Positions 37,285 to 47,503 of a stretch of 64,000 nt of DNA are shown here, one piece after another. The DNA lies in NCBI RefSeq assembly GCF_014641945.1, contig NZ_BMIJ01000002.1:547257-611256 (forward strand). The letters run 5' to 3'. The stretch is from Marinobacterium zhoushanense (GTDB taxonomy: Bacteria > Pseudomonadota > Gammaproteobacteria > Pseudomonadales > Balneatricaceae). Every line of letters starts with the position of its first letter. Within the stretch, counting starts at the first letter, position 1. The position numbers and the translations under genes were made by a program. Under the pieces are notes generated by a model. It was not told the DNA's origin, ran no database searches, and saw only the letters and a list, made by a program, of their open reading frames with translations.

Positions 37285-38807
37285 GCGCGACCAAGAAACG
37301 CAGTCCGATCTCCACAGGGTCCGAATGGACCTTCGATCTGATCGAAGAGTACGACCGCGAGATTGGTCGCGTCGCCAAAAACTTCGGCCTGGATACCTAC
37401 CCCAACCAGATCGAGGTGATCACCTCTGAACAGATGATGGACGCCTACGCCTCCATCGGCATGCCGCTGAACTACAGCCACTGGTCGTTCGGCAAGCAGT
37501 TCGTCGAGACCGAGCAGAACTACAAGCGCGGCCGTATGGGACTGGCCTACGAGATCGTCATCAACTCCAACCCCTGCATCGCTTACTTGATGGAGGAGAA
37601 CACCATCACCATGCAGGCGCTGGTGATTGCACACGCCTGTTACGGACACAACTCCTTCTTCAAGGGCAACTATCTGTTTCAGACCTGGACCGATGCCTCG
37701 GCGATCATCGATTACCTGCTGTTCGCGAAGAACTACATCAGCCAGTGCGAAGAGCGTTATGGTGTCGACGAGGTCGAGTCTCTGCTCGACTCCTGCCATG
37801 CATTGATGAACTACGGCGTCAACCGCTACAAACGCCCTCGGCCGTTAACCGCATCCGAAGAGCGCGAGCGGCAGATGGCCCGGGAGGAGTACATTCAGCG
37901 CCATCTGAACGACCTCTGGAACACCATTCCGCGCAAGGAGATTTCGCCGGAGGAGAAGGTGATTCACTATCCGAAAGAACCGGAAGAGAACCTGCTCTAC
38001 TTCATCGAAAAGAATGCGCCTCTGCTCGAACCCTGGCAGCGCGAAATCATCCGCATCGTGCGCAAGATCGCCCAGTATTTTTATCCACAGAAGCAGACCC
38101 AGGTGATGAACGAGGGGTGGGCGACCTTCTGGCACTATACGCTGCTGCACCAGTTATACGATGAGGGCCTGGTTACCGACGGCTTCATGATGGAGTTTCT
38201 GCACTCCCACTCCAGCGTCATCTACCAGCCACCGTTCGACAGCCCCTACTTCAGCGGTATCAACCCCTATACCCTGGGCTTCCACATGATGAGCGATATC
38301 CGTCGTATCTGCGAAAAGCCGACGGCTGAAGACCGCGAGTGGTTCCCCGACATCGCTGGCAGCAACTGGATCGAGACCCTCGACACCGCGATGCGCAACT
38401 ACAAGGATGAAAGCTTTATCATGCAGTACCTGTCGCCACGCCTTATGCGCGAGCTGCGCCTGTTCGCCATCCTCGATGATGCCGAGCGCCCCACCCTTCG
38501 CGTCGATGCCATCCACGACGAGATGGGTTACCGCGCGCTGCGCGAGCAACTCTCGGCACAGTACAACCTGGGTAACCGTGAACCCAACATCCAGGTATAC
38601 AACGTCAATGTCCGCGGTGACCGCAGTCTGACGCTGCGCCACTACATGCACAACCACCAACCGCTGGGCGAATCCACCGAAGAGGTGCTGAAGCATGTAC
38701 ATCGTCTCTGGGGCTTCGACGTGCTGCTGGAGTCGGTGACGCCGGATAACAAGGTGAGTCAGGCCTATCACTGCCCGCCCAAGGAGATCTCGATCGAGCT
38801 TGCTTGA
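37281..38807 (+). CDS. SpoVR family protein (YcgB)
   Basis: A 508-residue SpoVR/YcgB family protein. The conserved ESHWSFGK-like segment is present ([13 protein letters not shown], about residues 70-82). So are the [14 protein letters not shown] cluster (113-126) with metal-binding-type histidines and the [11 protein letters not shown] motif (about 276-286). In Bacillus, SpoVR affects spore cortex formation, but non-sporulating bacteria also carry it next to PrkA and YeaH. The function is not established. Translationally coupled to yeaH. Confidence 0.94.
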   Translation: MSATKKRSPISTGSEWTFDLIEEYDREIGRVAKNFGLDTYPNQIEVITSEQMMDAYASIGMPLNYSHWSFGKQFVETEQNYKRGRMGLAYEIVINSNPCIAYLMEENTITMQALVIAHACYGHNSFFKGNYLFQTWTDASAIIDYLLFAKNYISQCEERYGVDEVESLLDSCHALMNYGVNRYKRPRPLTASEERERQMAREEYIQRHLNDLWNTIPRKEISPEEKVIHYPKEPEENLLYFIEKNAPLLEPWQREIIRIVRKIAQYFYPQKQTQVMNEGWATFWHYTLLHQLYDEGLVTDGFMMEFLHSHSSVIYQPPFDSPYFSGINPYTLGFHMMSDIRRICEKPTAEDREWFPDIAGSNWIETLDTAMRNYKDESFIMQYLSPRLMRELRLFAILDDAERPTLRVDAIHDEMGYRALREQLSAQYNLGNREPNIQVYNVNVRGDRSLTLRHYMHNHQPLGESTEEVLKHVHRLWGFDVLLESVTPDNKVSQAYHCPPKEISIELA

Positions 38808-38867
38808 GCTGGCGCAACGGCGCTGGCTATACTGGACCCTTTCAAATCAGCAACCCGAGAGATAACG

Positions 38868-39233
38868 ATGGACTGCTTGTTCTGCAAAATCGTCGATGGA
38901 GAGATCCCGGCCGAGATCCTGTATCAGGATGACCAGGTAATCGCCTTCCGGGACATCAACCCTCAGGCCCCCTTCCACGCCTTGGTCATACCGCGTAAAC
39001 ATATTGCCACGGTCAACGACATTGCCGACAACGACCGCGAGCTGGTCGGCCACCTGGTGCAGGCGGCGGGCAAGATCGCCCAGCAAGAGGGTTTTTCTGA
39101 GGATGGATTCCGTACCGTACTGAACTGCAACAGCCATGGCGGACAAACCGTCTTCCATCTGCACCTTCATCTTCTGGGTGGCAAACCGATGGGCTGGCCG
39201 CCCTATCAGGAGACGCTCAAGACTCCGGTTTGA
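38868..39233 (+). CDS. HIT family protein (HinT-like)
   Basis: Histidine-triad nucleotide hydrolase of 121 residues. It starts CLFCKIVDGEIPAEILYQDD, has FRDINPQAPFHALVIPRKH in the middle and the catalytic histidine triad VFHLHLHLLGG near the C-terminus. HinT proteins hydrolyse nucleoside phosphoramidates; some bacterial homologues act on acyl-AMP. It follows the spoVR operon by 60 bases and is probably transcribed on its own. Normal length. Confidence 0.94.
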   Translation: MDCLFCKIVDGEIPAEILYQDDQVIAFRDINPQAPFHALVIPRKHIATVNDIADNDRELVGHLVQAAGKIAQQEGFSEDGFRTVLNCNSHGGQTVFHLHLHLLGGKPMGWPPYQETLKTPV

Positions 39234-39246
39234 CCCTCCTACCCTG

Positions 39247-39269
39247 ACCCGGGGATCTCACACCCGGGT
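39247..39269 (+). terminator. Weak terminator-like hairpin after the HIT gene
   Basis: Seven-base stem ACCCGGG / CCCGGGT with a nine-base loop, 13 bases after the HIT stop and without a good T run. It may act as a weak or rho-assisted terminator. Confidence 0.4.
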
Positions 39270-39356
39270 TCCGTCTGCCCTTTGCTGCATCGCACTATAA
39301 TTCAGTAATATCGTACGACTACACTAGCGCTCAGCACTGATCAGGGAGAGCACCGC

Positions 39357-40304
39357 ATGGCGACCATCACCACCGGCCAACCACCGGCACATGACCAGCT
39401 GGAGTTTTACATCGAGCAGGCCCGGCGCGCCCGTCCGATCCGTACCGCCGTGGTGCATCCGGTCGATCACAACAGCCTGCGTGGCGCCATTGAAGCGGCC
39501 GAGCAGGGTCTGATCGAGCCGCTATTGGTGGGTCCCGCACACAAGATACAAGCCGCCGCCGACGCCGAAGGGATTGACCTTTCACCGTACCGGATCATTG
39601 CCACCGAACACAGCCATATGGCGGCCGAACGCGCCTGCGAGCTGGTACGCATGGGCGAAGCCGAAGCGCTGATGAAGGGCAGCCTGGGTACGTCGGAGCT
39701 ACTCGGCGCGGTGGTACACAAGACCCGGGGCATACGCACGGAACGCCGCTTGAGCCATGTATTCGTGTTCGATGTACCCAACTATCACAAACCACTGGTC
39801 ATTACCGACGCCGCGATTAATGTGGAGCCGGACCTGATAACCAAGCGTGATATCGTGCAGAACGCGATAGAGTTTTGCCGCTCGCTTGGCAATACCGAGC
39901 CGAAAGTCGCGGTACTCGCTGCGGTGGAAAAGGTGAAACCCAACATGCCCAGCACCATCGATGCCGCCGCCCTGTGCAAAATGGCCGATCGCGGCCAGAT
40001 CACCGGCGGTATCATCGATGGCCCGCTGGCCTTTGATAACGCTATCTCCCGCCAGGCAGCCCTCGACAAGCATATTAACTCCCCGGTCTCCGGCGAGGCC
40101 GATATCCTGCTGGCCCCCGACCTGGAATCGGCCAACATGATCGCCAAACAGCTGATCTACCTGGCCAATGCCAAGTCAGCCGGTATCGCCGTGGGAGCGC
40201 GGGTCCCGATCATCCTGACCAGCCGTGCAGAGGGAACCCTGGGGCGCTTGGCATCCTGCGCACTGGCGTCCCATATGGTACTGCACTTAGAGCGGGAGGT
40301 CTGA
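39357..40304 (+). CDS. Phosphate acyltransferase, Pta/Ptb family (short form)
   Basis: A 315-residue enzyme of the phosphate acetyl/butyryltransferase family, without the long N-terminal regions of E. coli Pta. It resembles the phosphotransacylase domain of the bifunctional enoyl-CoA hydratase type and Ptb-like proteins, with LMKGSLGTSELLGAVVH and the C-terminal DILLAPDLESANMIAKQL. It swaps CoA for phosphate on an acyl-CoA. The kinase gene starts four bases after its stop, so it makes an acyl-phosphate that the kinase uses to form ATP. Acetyl, propionyl or branched acyl chains are all possible. A CTACACT element lies upstream. Confidence 0.88.
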   Translation: MATITTGQPPAHDQLEFYIEQARRARPIRTAVVHPVDHNSLRGAIEAAEQGLIEPLLVGPAHKIQAAADAEGIDLSPYRIIATEHSHMAAERACELVRMGEAEALMKGSLGTSELLGAVVHKTRGIRTERRLSHVFVFDVPNYHKPLVITDAAINVEPDLITKRDIVQNAIEFCRSLGNTEPKVAVLAAVEKVKPNMPSTIDAAALCKMADRGQITGGIIDGPLAFDNAISRQAALDKHINSPVSGEADILLAPDLESANMIAKQLIYLANAKSAGIAVGARVPIILTSRAEGTLGRLASCALASHMVLHLEREV

Positions 40305-40308
40305 ACCG

Positions 40309-41493
40309 ATGGATACCATCCTGACCGTGAACGGGGGCTCCTCGAGTCTTAAGTGTGGCCTTTACACCCTCAAGCACGATGGCCTGCACTGCCTCTACCA
40401 TCTGAAGCTGGGTAACCTGCTCGGCGACGCGGCGCGTTTCGACATCATGGACGAGGTCGATGCACCACTGGAGCATCAGGATCTGGACTTCAGCACCATC
40501 GATCTGGAACAGCGCCACCAGGCGGCACTCAAGCATGTATTGAACTGGCTCGATCAGCACTTGAGCGAAGTGCGCCTGATCGCCACCGGCCACCGCATCG
40601 TGCATGGCGGCGACCAGTACAGCGCGCCGATCGAGATCGGCGACGCCGAGCTGGAACAGCTGCGCCGCTATATTCCGTTGGCCCCGTTGCACCAACCCTA
40701 TAATCTGCGACTGCTGGAGGCCTGTGGTTCACTGGCACCGGATATACCGCGGATCGGCTGTTTCGACACCATGTTCCACAGCCGGCAGCCCCGGCTCGAG
40801 CGCCTTTATGCCATCCCGCGTGAGTTGAGCGACGCCGGTGTGCACAAGTATGGCTTCCACGGCCTCTCCTACGACTACATCCAGCATCAGTTGCAGACTC
40901 GCGGCTGCGGCCAACTGAACACCGTGGTCTGCCATCTCGGTGCCGGCGCCAGCATGTGCGCGATCAAGGAGGGGCGCTCCATTGCCAGCTCCATGGGTTT
41001 CACCGCCGTGGACGGACTGCCGATGGGCAGTCGCTGCGGCAATCTGGATCCCGGTGTGCTGCTCTACCTGATGCGCGAGCAGCAGATGGATCTGGACCAG
41101 ATCGAAACCCTGATCTACAAGCAGAGCGGCTGGCTCGGTGTGTCTGGAATCAGCTCCGACATGATCGCTCTGCATCAGTCCGACTCACCGGCCGCAGAGG
41201 AGGCGATCGACCTGTTCTGCTACCGTGCCGCACTGGAAATCGGCCGGTTGAGTGCGGCGCTGGAGGGGCTGGAACAACTCGTTTTCACCGGCGGTGTCGG
41301 CGAAAACGATGCCGATGTCCGCGCGCGTATTCTTGCTCGCTGCAGCTGGCTAGGTGTGGCTATAGACTCCGCAGCCAATGCGGCCCACGCCGAGCGTATT
41401 GACGCGAGGGGATCACAGGTACAGGTAAGGGTGATACCCACCAATGAGGAGGCGATGATCGCCCAGCGTGTCGCCGAACTGCTGAACAGCTAA
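40309..41493 (+). CDS. ackA: Acetate/propionate-type kinase
   Basis: Acyl-phosphate:ADP phosphotransferase of 394 residues with the ASKHA fold. The N-terminal LTVNGGSSSLKCGLY is the acetate kinase signature rather than the butyrate kinase one; the second signature (HKYGFHGLSYDYI) contains the conserved catalytic-region residues. Near the C-terminus FTGGVGENDADVR is typical. It is coupled to the phosphate acyltransferase gene. It gives substrate-level ATP from acyl-CoA, or runs in reverse to activate acetate. The substrate may be wider than acetate given the upstream 2-oxoacid dehydrogenase genes. Confidence 0.93.
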   Translation: MDTILTVNGGSSSLKCGLYTLKHDGLHCLYHLKLGNLLGDAARFDIMDEVDAPLEHQDLDFSTIDLEQRHQAALKHVLNWLDQHLSEVRLIATGHRIVHGGDQYSAPIEIGDAELEQLRRYIPLAPLHQPYNLRLLEACGSLAPDIPRIGCFDTMFHSRQPRLERLYAIPRELSDAGVHKYGFHGLSYDYIQHQLQTRGCGQLNTVVCHLGAGASMCAIKEGRSIASSMGFTAVDGLPMGSRCGNLDPGVLLYLMREQQMDLDQIETLIYKQSGWLGVSGISSDMIALHQSDSPAAEEAIDLFCYRAALEIGRLSAALEGLEQLVFTGGVGENDADVRARILARCSWLGVAIDSAANAAHAERIDARGSQVQVRVIPTNEEAMIAQRVAELLNS

Positions 41494-41708
41494 TCCATCG
41501 AACCGGGCGGCACGGCCTGACCATGAACATTGAGGCTCCAGCCGGAACGGCTGTCAGCGGGCGCGGTAGCAAATGCACCGCAGTGGCGACAGCGATAGAG
41601 CCAGCCCCCCTCCAACTCAAGCATCGGTCGCAGACCGCTGTGCGCAGGCAGCGGCTGCGCCCTTGCACTCAAGCTGCGGCACTGGTCACAGAGAAATCGG
41701 CTGGGCAT
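41490..41708 (-). CDS. Small zinc-ribbon protein
   Basis: A 72-residue protein with two CxxC pairs, CDQC near the start and CRHC at about residues 43-46, the layout of a four-cysteine zinc ribbon. The start at ATG 41708 was chosen because AGGA lies eight bases upstream; ATG 41717 touches that site. It is convergent with ackA and overlaps its stop by four bases. It lies 30 bases downstream of rlmB on the same strand and may be its operon partner. The function is unknown. Confidence 0.6.
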   Translation of the reverse strand: MPSRFLCDQCRSLSARAQPLPAHSGLRPMLELEGGWLYRCRHCGAFATAPADSRSGWSLNVHGQAVPPGSMD

Positions 41709-41738
41709 ATCTGACATCCTGTCGATTGATAAGGCATC

Positions 41739-42491
41739 CTAGAGTGACGTTCGCCTTCTGCGAACAATCTCGAATAAGCACACGCCGGTCGCAACGGAAA
41801 CGTTCAGGCTACTGACATCGCCCGCCATCGGTATGCGGATCAGCTGGTCGCAGTGCTCTCGAGTCAGCCGGCGCATCCCCTTGCCCTCCGCGCCCATCAC
41901 CAGCGCCAGCGGTCCGGTCAGATCCGCTTCATACAAGTCTGCATCGGCCTCGCCCGCAGTACCGGTTATCCAGACACCGTATTGCTGCAGCAGCTGCAGG
42001 GTACGGGCCAGATTGGTCACCTGGATATAGGGCACCGATTCCGCTGCCCCGCAGGCCACCTTGATCGCGGTGGCGTTGAGTGGTGCCGACTTGTCGCGCG
42101 GTGCGATTACCGCCTGCACACCGGCAGCATCGGCGGTACGCAGGCAGGCGCCCAGGTTATGCGGGTCCGTAACTCCATCCAGCACCAATAGCAGAACCGG
42201 TTTGCCCAACCCTTCCAGCCCGTCGAGCAGCCGCTCCAGATCCTGCTCATTGCCGGCCTGCAGCGCAGAGGTTTCCGCGACCACCCCCTGATGCACACCC
42301 TGGGCAAGTTCGTCGAGCTTGGCGCGAGGAACCTGCTTAATCGGGATTCCCGCCTGCTCCGCATCGCTCACCAACGATTGCAGTCGCTTATCGAGCCGGC
42401 CCTGCACCAGCAATAAGCGACGCACCCGTCCTGGATCCTGTTTGAGCAGTGCGCTGACGGCGTGGATGCCGAAGGTGATATCCGCTTTCAT
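41739..42491 (-). CDS. rlmB: 23S rRNA (guanosine 2'-O-)-methyltransferase RlmB
   Basis: SpoU/TrmH family SPOUT enzyme that methylates G2251 of 23S rRNA. It has 250 residues from ATG 42491, with an N-terminal substrate-binding domain (FGIHAVSALLKQDPGRVRRLLL) and a knotted C-domain with LVLDGVTDPHNLGACLRTADA and the final SLNVSVATGVCLFE motif. An in-frame upstream extension is not family-like. The usual partner rnr is not adjacent. Confidence 0.95.
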   Translation of the reverse strand: MKADITFGIHAVSALLKQDPGRVRRLLLVQGRLDKRLQSLVSDAEQAGIPIKQVPRAKLDELAQGVHQGVVAETSALQAGNEQDLERLLDGLEGLGKPVLLLVLDGVTDPHNLGACLRTADAAGVQAVIAPRDKSAPLNATAIKVACGAAESVPYIQVTNLARTLQLLQQYGVWITGTAGEADADLYEADLTGPLALVMGAEGKGMRRLTREHCDQLIRIPMAGDVSSLNVSVATGVCLFEIVRRRRTSL

Positions 42492-42574
42492 GACAACCCC
42501 GTGACGGTCGGTGAGCCCAAAATAAAGGCGCACATTATCACTAAAATGACATCGAAATCCCAGCGCCCTATCTA

Positions 42575-42593
42575 CCTGTCGGTAGCCGACAGG
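42575..42593. repeat. Perfect hairpin between rlmB and adk
   Basis: Eight-base arms CCTGTCGG and CCGACAGG with a three-base loop, with no T run on either side. It might be an mRNA-processing or attenuation element in the rlmB leader, or one copy of a dispersed repeat. No second copy was noticed in the window. Confidence 0.45.
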
Positions 42594-42631
42594 CTTAGGC
42601 GCGGTTTGTCACACCAGAGGCTGAAATAGCC

Positions 42632-42666
42632 CGAAACGAAAACAGGCCGTCGTTGCGGCCTGTTTA
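42632..42666 (-). terminator. Rho-independent terminator after adk
   Basis: Nine-base stem AAACAGGCC / GGCCTGTTT with an eight-base loop and a T-rich tail reading leftward (TTTTCGTTT). It lies 28 bases after the adk stop and closes the adk transcript. Confidence 0.85.
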
Positions 42667-42693
42667 ACTGAGAAAGGTTTAAACGACTGAGCG

Positions 42694-43617
<924 letters not shown>

Positions 43618-46227
43618 CTATCCGGTGTTTCGCATGCCGGCGGAAATCCCCGCCATCGTCACCATCAGCGCCTGTTCCAACCGCTGATCCGGCTGATTAC
43701 GGTCACGGTACAGAAGCTCAGCCTGCAGGAAGTGCAGCGGATCGATATAGGGGTTACGTACATCAATCGACTGACGAATAACCGGGTTTTGATCGAGCAG
43801 CTGCTTGACACTCTTGACCTGCTTAACCTGCTCTACCGCGTTAAGCAGGCGCGACCTCAGGTTTGACCCCAACGTGGCCAGTTCAGGGGAAACCAGGCGA
43901 TGTTCATAGTATGCCGAGATGCTGATATCGCTTTTCGCCAACACCATTTCCAGCATATCGATATAGGTGCGGAAAAAGGGCCAGTTGCGATACATATTCT
44001 GCAAGCGGGGCAGCTCCCCCTTGTCGATAGCCGCGCCCAGGGCGCTATCCGATCCTAACCAAGCCGGCAACATCAGCCGAATCTGGGTCCAGGCGAAGAT
44101 CCAGGGTATCGCACGCAGCGACTCGACTCCGCCATCGGCCCGTCGCTTGGCCGGACGGGAACCCAGCGGCAGCTTGGCCAGCTCCTGCTCCGGGGTCGCA
44201 CTGCGGAAGTAGGGAACAAATTGGGGATCCTCCCTGACCACGGCACGATAGGAGGTCAGTCCTGCGGCGGCCAGACTGTCCATCTCCTCCCGCCACTCGC
44301 CATCCGGCGCGGGATCGGGCGCCAGCGTTGCCTGCAGCACAGCGCCGGTGTACAGCTCCAAGTTGCGAATCGCCAACTCCGGTACGCCAAACTTGAACCT
44401 TATCATCTCGCCCTGCTCGGTCACGCGCAGGCTGCCGGCAACCGAACCCGGCGGCTGCGCCAGGATTGCGGTATGGCTGGGACCGCCGCCACGCCCCACC
44501 GTACCGCCGCGACCGTGGAACAGGGTTAGCTTTACCTGGTATTTGGCACAGACAGCGGTCAACGCTTCCTGCGCACGGAACTGCCCCCAGGCTGCTGCCA
44601 ACTGGCCGGCATCCTTGGACGAGTCGGAGTAGCCGATCATCACCTCCTGCTCGCCATTGGCATAGCTGCGGTACCAATCGATTTCAAACAGCGCTTCCAT
44701 GCAGGTGCTGGCGTTGTCCAGGTCATCCAACGTTTCGAACAGCGGCACCACCTTTAGATTATGGTCTATACCCTGCTCTCTAAGCAGTAGTATCACCGAC
44801 AGTACATCCGATGGCTGACTGGCCATGGAGATGACGTATGAACCCAACGCCAACGGATCGGTGTCAGCGACGACACGGCAGGTGTCCAACACCTCCTGTA
44901 CCTCCGCGCTGGGGTCCCACTGCCTCGGCAGCAACGGCCGTCGGGAGTTCAGCTCACGCAGCAGGAACGCCTGCTTGTCGGCTTCACTCCATTGGGTATA
45001 TCGGCCCAGGCCGTAAAATCCGGTGAGTTCATCCATCACCGCCGCATGGCGCTCGGCGTTCTGGCGGATGTCCAGACGCACCATGGTCAATCCGAAGCAG
45101 GCTACCCGGCGGATCAGGTCTTCCAGTTTACCGGCGGCGATGCTGGCCATGCCGCACTCGATCAAGGAGCGGTGGCACAGCTGGAGAGGCGCCAACAGTT
45201 GCTCCCGCCGCATGATTGGCAGAGGCGACTCAGGGACATAACCGTCCAGTTGCGACTCCATCCCCTCCCGGGTGATCAGCAGATCATGCTTGAGAGAGCC
45301 AAGCAGTGTGCGGTAGGGCTCATCCACCTCGCCGACCACCGCCTTCATCTCGGCACTGGCCCTGAACATCGACAGCTCGCTGCGCAGTTCGTCGACGGAG
45401 CGGATATACAGATCAAGCGCCTCCCAGCGCGCCAGCAACAGCACTTCCCGGGTCACCTCGGCGGTGACATTAGGATTGCCGTCACGATCGCCGCCCATCC
45501 AGGAGGAGAAACGCACCGGGCAGCAGTCCAGCGGCAGCCCCCGGCCAAGGGAGGCACGAAGCTCGGTATCCAAGCGTCTGAGGAAACGGGGAACCGCCGA
45601 CCAGAGCGAGTTTTCGAGCACCGCGAAGCCCCACTTGGCCTCATCGACCGGCGTCGGCCGCTGTTTACGAATCTCGTCGGTATGCCAGATCTGGTTGATC
45701 AACTCATCGACACGGGTCTGACAGGGCGCGCCACGGTCAAGCTGCTTCAGGCACTCCGTAATGCCGTCATATTTCTGGATCAGGGTACGACGATTGACCT
45801 CGGTGGGGTGGGCGGTCAGGACCAGATCGATATTGAGCGCCTTCAGCGTCTCGATCAAATGATCGGCGCTATAACCCTGCTTTTGCAGACGGGTAAGGAG
45901 ATCCTGCAACTCATCGGGAGTTTCCTGAATGGCGGCATTGTCCAGGCGACGGCGTACCCGGTGGTGCTCCTCGGCGATATTGGCCAGGTTCAGAAACTGA
46001 GTGAACGCACGCGCCACCGGCAGCACCTCATCCTCATGCAGCTCACCGAGCGCGTCGAGCAGTTGCTGGTGCTCAGGCCGCTCCTGATTACGACCAGCCT
46101 TGGCCAACTGGCGTATGTGCTCTACCTGTTCGAGAAATTTCGGCCCCAAGTCGCTGGAGATGGTTCGCCCCAGACTCTCACCGAGCATGCGTACGTCATC
46201 ACGCAGGTCTTCGTGCAGATCACTCAT
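43618..46227 (-). CDS. ppc: Phosphoenolpyruvate carboxylase
   Basis: Anaplerotic enzyme that carboxylates PEP to oxaloacetate. It has 869 residues, the usual bacterial length. Catalytic motifs: VLTAHPTEVNRRT (His in the first signature), FSSWMGGDRDGNPNVT, the second signature around IGYSDSSKDAGQLAA, and the Gly-rich loop FHGRGGTVGRGGGP. The C-terminus ends GISAGMRNTG, the conserved family end. A single-gene unit by spacing, 77 bases downstream of the small membrane protein gene. Confidence 0.98.
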   Translation of the reverse strand: MSDLHEDLRDDVRMLGESLGRTISSDLGPKFLEQVEHIRQLAKAGRNQERPEHQQLLDALGELHEDEVLPVARAFTQFLNLANIAEEHHRVRRRLDNAAIQETPDELQDLLTRLQKQGYSADHLIETLKALNIDLVLTAHPTEVNRRTLIQKYDGITECLKQLDRGAPCQTRVDELINQIWHTDEIRKQRPTPVDEAKWGFAVLENSLWSAVPRFLRRLDTELRASLGRGLPLDCCPVRFSSWMGGDRDGNPNVTAEVTREVLLLARWEALDLYIRSVDELRSELSMFRASAEMKAVVGEVDEPYRTLLGSLKHDLLITREGMESQLDGYVPESPLPIMRREQLLAPLQLCHRSLIECGMASIAAGKLEDLIRRVACFGLTMVRLDIRQNAERHAAVMDELTGFYGLGRYTQWSEADKQAFLLRELNSRRPLLPRQWDPSAEVQEVLDTCRVVADTDPLALGSYVISMASQPSDVLSVILLLREQGIDHNLKVVPLFETLDDLDNASTCMEALFEIDWYRSYANGEQEVMIGYSDSSKDAGQLAAAWGQFRAQEALTAVCAKYQVKLTLFHGRGGTVGRGGGPSHTAILAQPPGSVAGSLRVTEQGEMIRFKFGVPELAIRNLELYTGAVLQATLAPDPAPDGEWREEMDSLAAAGLTSYRAVVREDPQFVPYFRSATPEQELAKLPLGSRPAKRRADGGVESLRAIPWIFAWTQIRLMLPAWLGSDSALGAAIDKGELPRLQNMYRNWPFFRTYIDMLEMVLAKSDISISAYYEHRLVSPELATLGSNLRSRLLNAVEQVKQVKSVKQLLDQNPVIRQSIDVRNPYIDPLHFLQAELLYRDRNQPDQRLEQALMVTMAGISAGMRNTG

Positions 46228-46304
46228 GGATGGCTCCCTTCATCAAGAGGTTTCCTGCCATCCTACCCCAAAGAAGCGCGCTGCCAACCCCTGCTATAGT
46301 TCCG

Positions 46305-46688
46305 TCACGGGGCGTTCACAATGCGCTGCAACCTTTCCAGCGCCTGCCGCGCTTCCCACTCGGAGCCGAATTTTACCTGCCGCAGGCGGCTTTCGCGCAA
46401 CATAAGCTCGATACGGAAGTTGTCCTCGGTCTCGCGATGGGCATCGAAACCGAGCTCGGTACTGTGGAGCTCACTGAAAGGGAACTCTTCGTATCCCCCG
46501 GGACCGACCAGTGCCAGTCGTCTGCCCTTGCCATCAATCAGCAACTGCGGACTGCCGCCCAGCCTCTCGGAGATATGGAAACCGTTTTGTTCCAGTTTCG
46601 CGGTCTGCTCACCGATACGCTGCCAACTCAGCGCTGCCAGTGCCAGAATCAGTGACAGCGCGACTGTGAAGATCAGCTTACGCGACAC
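46305..46688 (-). CDS. Hypothetical protein with N-terminal membrane anchor
   Basis: A 127-residue protein with an N-terminal hydrophobic segment (about 5-21, LIFTVALSLILALAALSW) that could be a signal anchor, followed by a soluble charged domain. It starts with GTG 46688 behind AAGGA and lies eight bases after mazG, so it is probably in the relA-mazG operon. No family was recognised. Confidence 0.7.
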   Translation of the reverse strand: MSRKLIFTVALSLILALAALSWQRIGEQTAKLEQNGFHISERLGGSPQLLIDGKGRRLALVGPGGYEEFPFSELHSTELGFDAHRETEDNFRIELMLRESRLRQVKFGSEWEARQALERLQRIVNAP

Positions 46689-46696
46689 GGCAATCC

Positions 46697-47503
46697 TTAG
46701 AGTCCCCTCGCCTTAGCCTCGTCCCACCAGCTGTCTAGCTGCTCGAGACTGAAACCAGACCAGTCACCGCCGGCGTTGTTGACCTGCTGTTCGATGTAGC
46801 GAAAACGGCGTTCGAACTTGGCGTTGGTGGCACGGATCGCCTGTTCGGGATCCACATTAAGGTGGCGGGCCAGGTTGACCTGCACGAACAGCAGATCGCC
46901 CATCTCGGAGGCGATCTCCTGCTGTTTACCGGCCAGAATCGCCTCGCGCAGCTCGGCGATCTCCTCCTCGATCTTATCCAGTACCGGCAGCGCTTCACGC
47001 CAGTCAAAGCCGACCTTGGAGGCGCGCTTCTGTAGCTTGGCGGCACGGCTCAAGCCCGGCAGCCCCAGGGGGATCTCATCGAGCACACCCGGGCGAGCCT
47101 TGGCATCACGCTCCTGCTGCTTGATCGACTCCCAGCGCTCACCGATCTCCGCCGTGGCGATCTCCCCCTGTCGCCGCCCGCCACGCAACGTCCCATCCGG
47201 AAACACATGCGGGTGACGACGCAGGAGCTTGGCCACCAGCTGGTCGACGATGGCATGAAAATCGAAGCGCTGCTCCTCCTCGGCCAGGCGGGCGTAGAAG
47301 ATCACCTGGAACAGCAGATCACCGAGTTCATCCTGCAGGTGGGGCCAGTCCTCGCGCTCGATGGTGTCGGCCACCTCGTACGCCTCTTCCAGTGTATGCG
47401 GCACGATCGACGCATAGCTCTGTTCGAGATCCCAGGGACAGCCCGACTGGGGATCACGCAGACGCTGCATCAGAAAGATCAGGTCGTCGAGGCTGTAACT
47501 CAC
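46697..47503 (-). CDS. mazG: Nucleoside triphosphate pyrophosphohydrolase MazG
   Basis: Hydrolyses NTPs to NMP and PPi; in E. coli it limits (p)ppGpp effects. It has 268 residues with two MazG repeats. The first carries EEAYEVADTIEREDWPHLQDELGD-type metal residues (EExxE and ExxD); the second is KIEEEIAELREAIL...EMGDLLF. It starts with GTG 47503 and overlaps relA by four bases. The relA-mazG coupling is well known in Gammaproteobacteria. Confidence 0.94.
   Translation of the reverse strand: MSYSLDDLIFLMQRLRDPQSGCPWDLEQSYASIVPHTLEEAYEVADTIEREDWPHLQDELGDLLFQVIFYARLAEEEQRFDFHAIVDQLVAKLLRRHPHVFPDGTLRGGRRQGEIATAEIGERWESIKQQERDAKARPGVLDEIPLGLPGLSRAAKLQKRASKVGFDWREALPVLDKIEEEIAELREAILAGKQQEIASEMGDLLFVQVNLARHLNVDPEQAIRATNAKFERRFRYIEQQVNNAGGDWSGFSLEQLDSWWDEAKARGL

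Noticed and set aside
44992..46299. A long plus-strand open frame of over 400 codons across ppc
   Set aside because: It is antisense to a full-length ppc with all catalytic motifs; composition is His/Gln/Arg-rich in the way of reverse frames.
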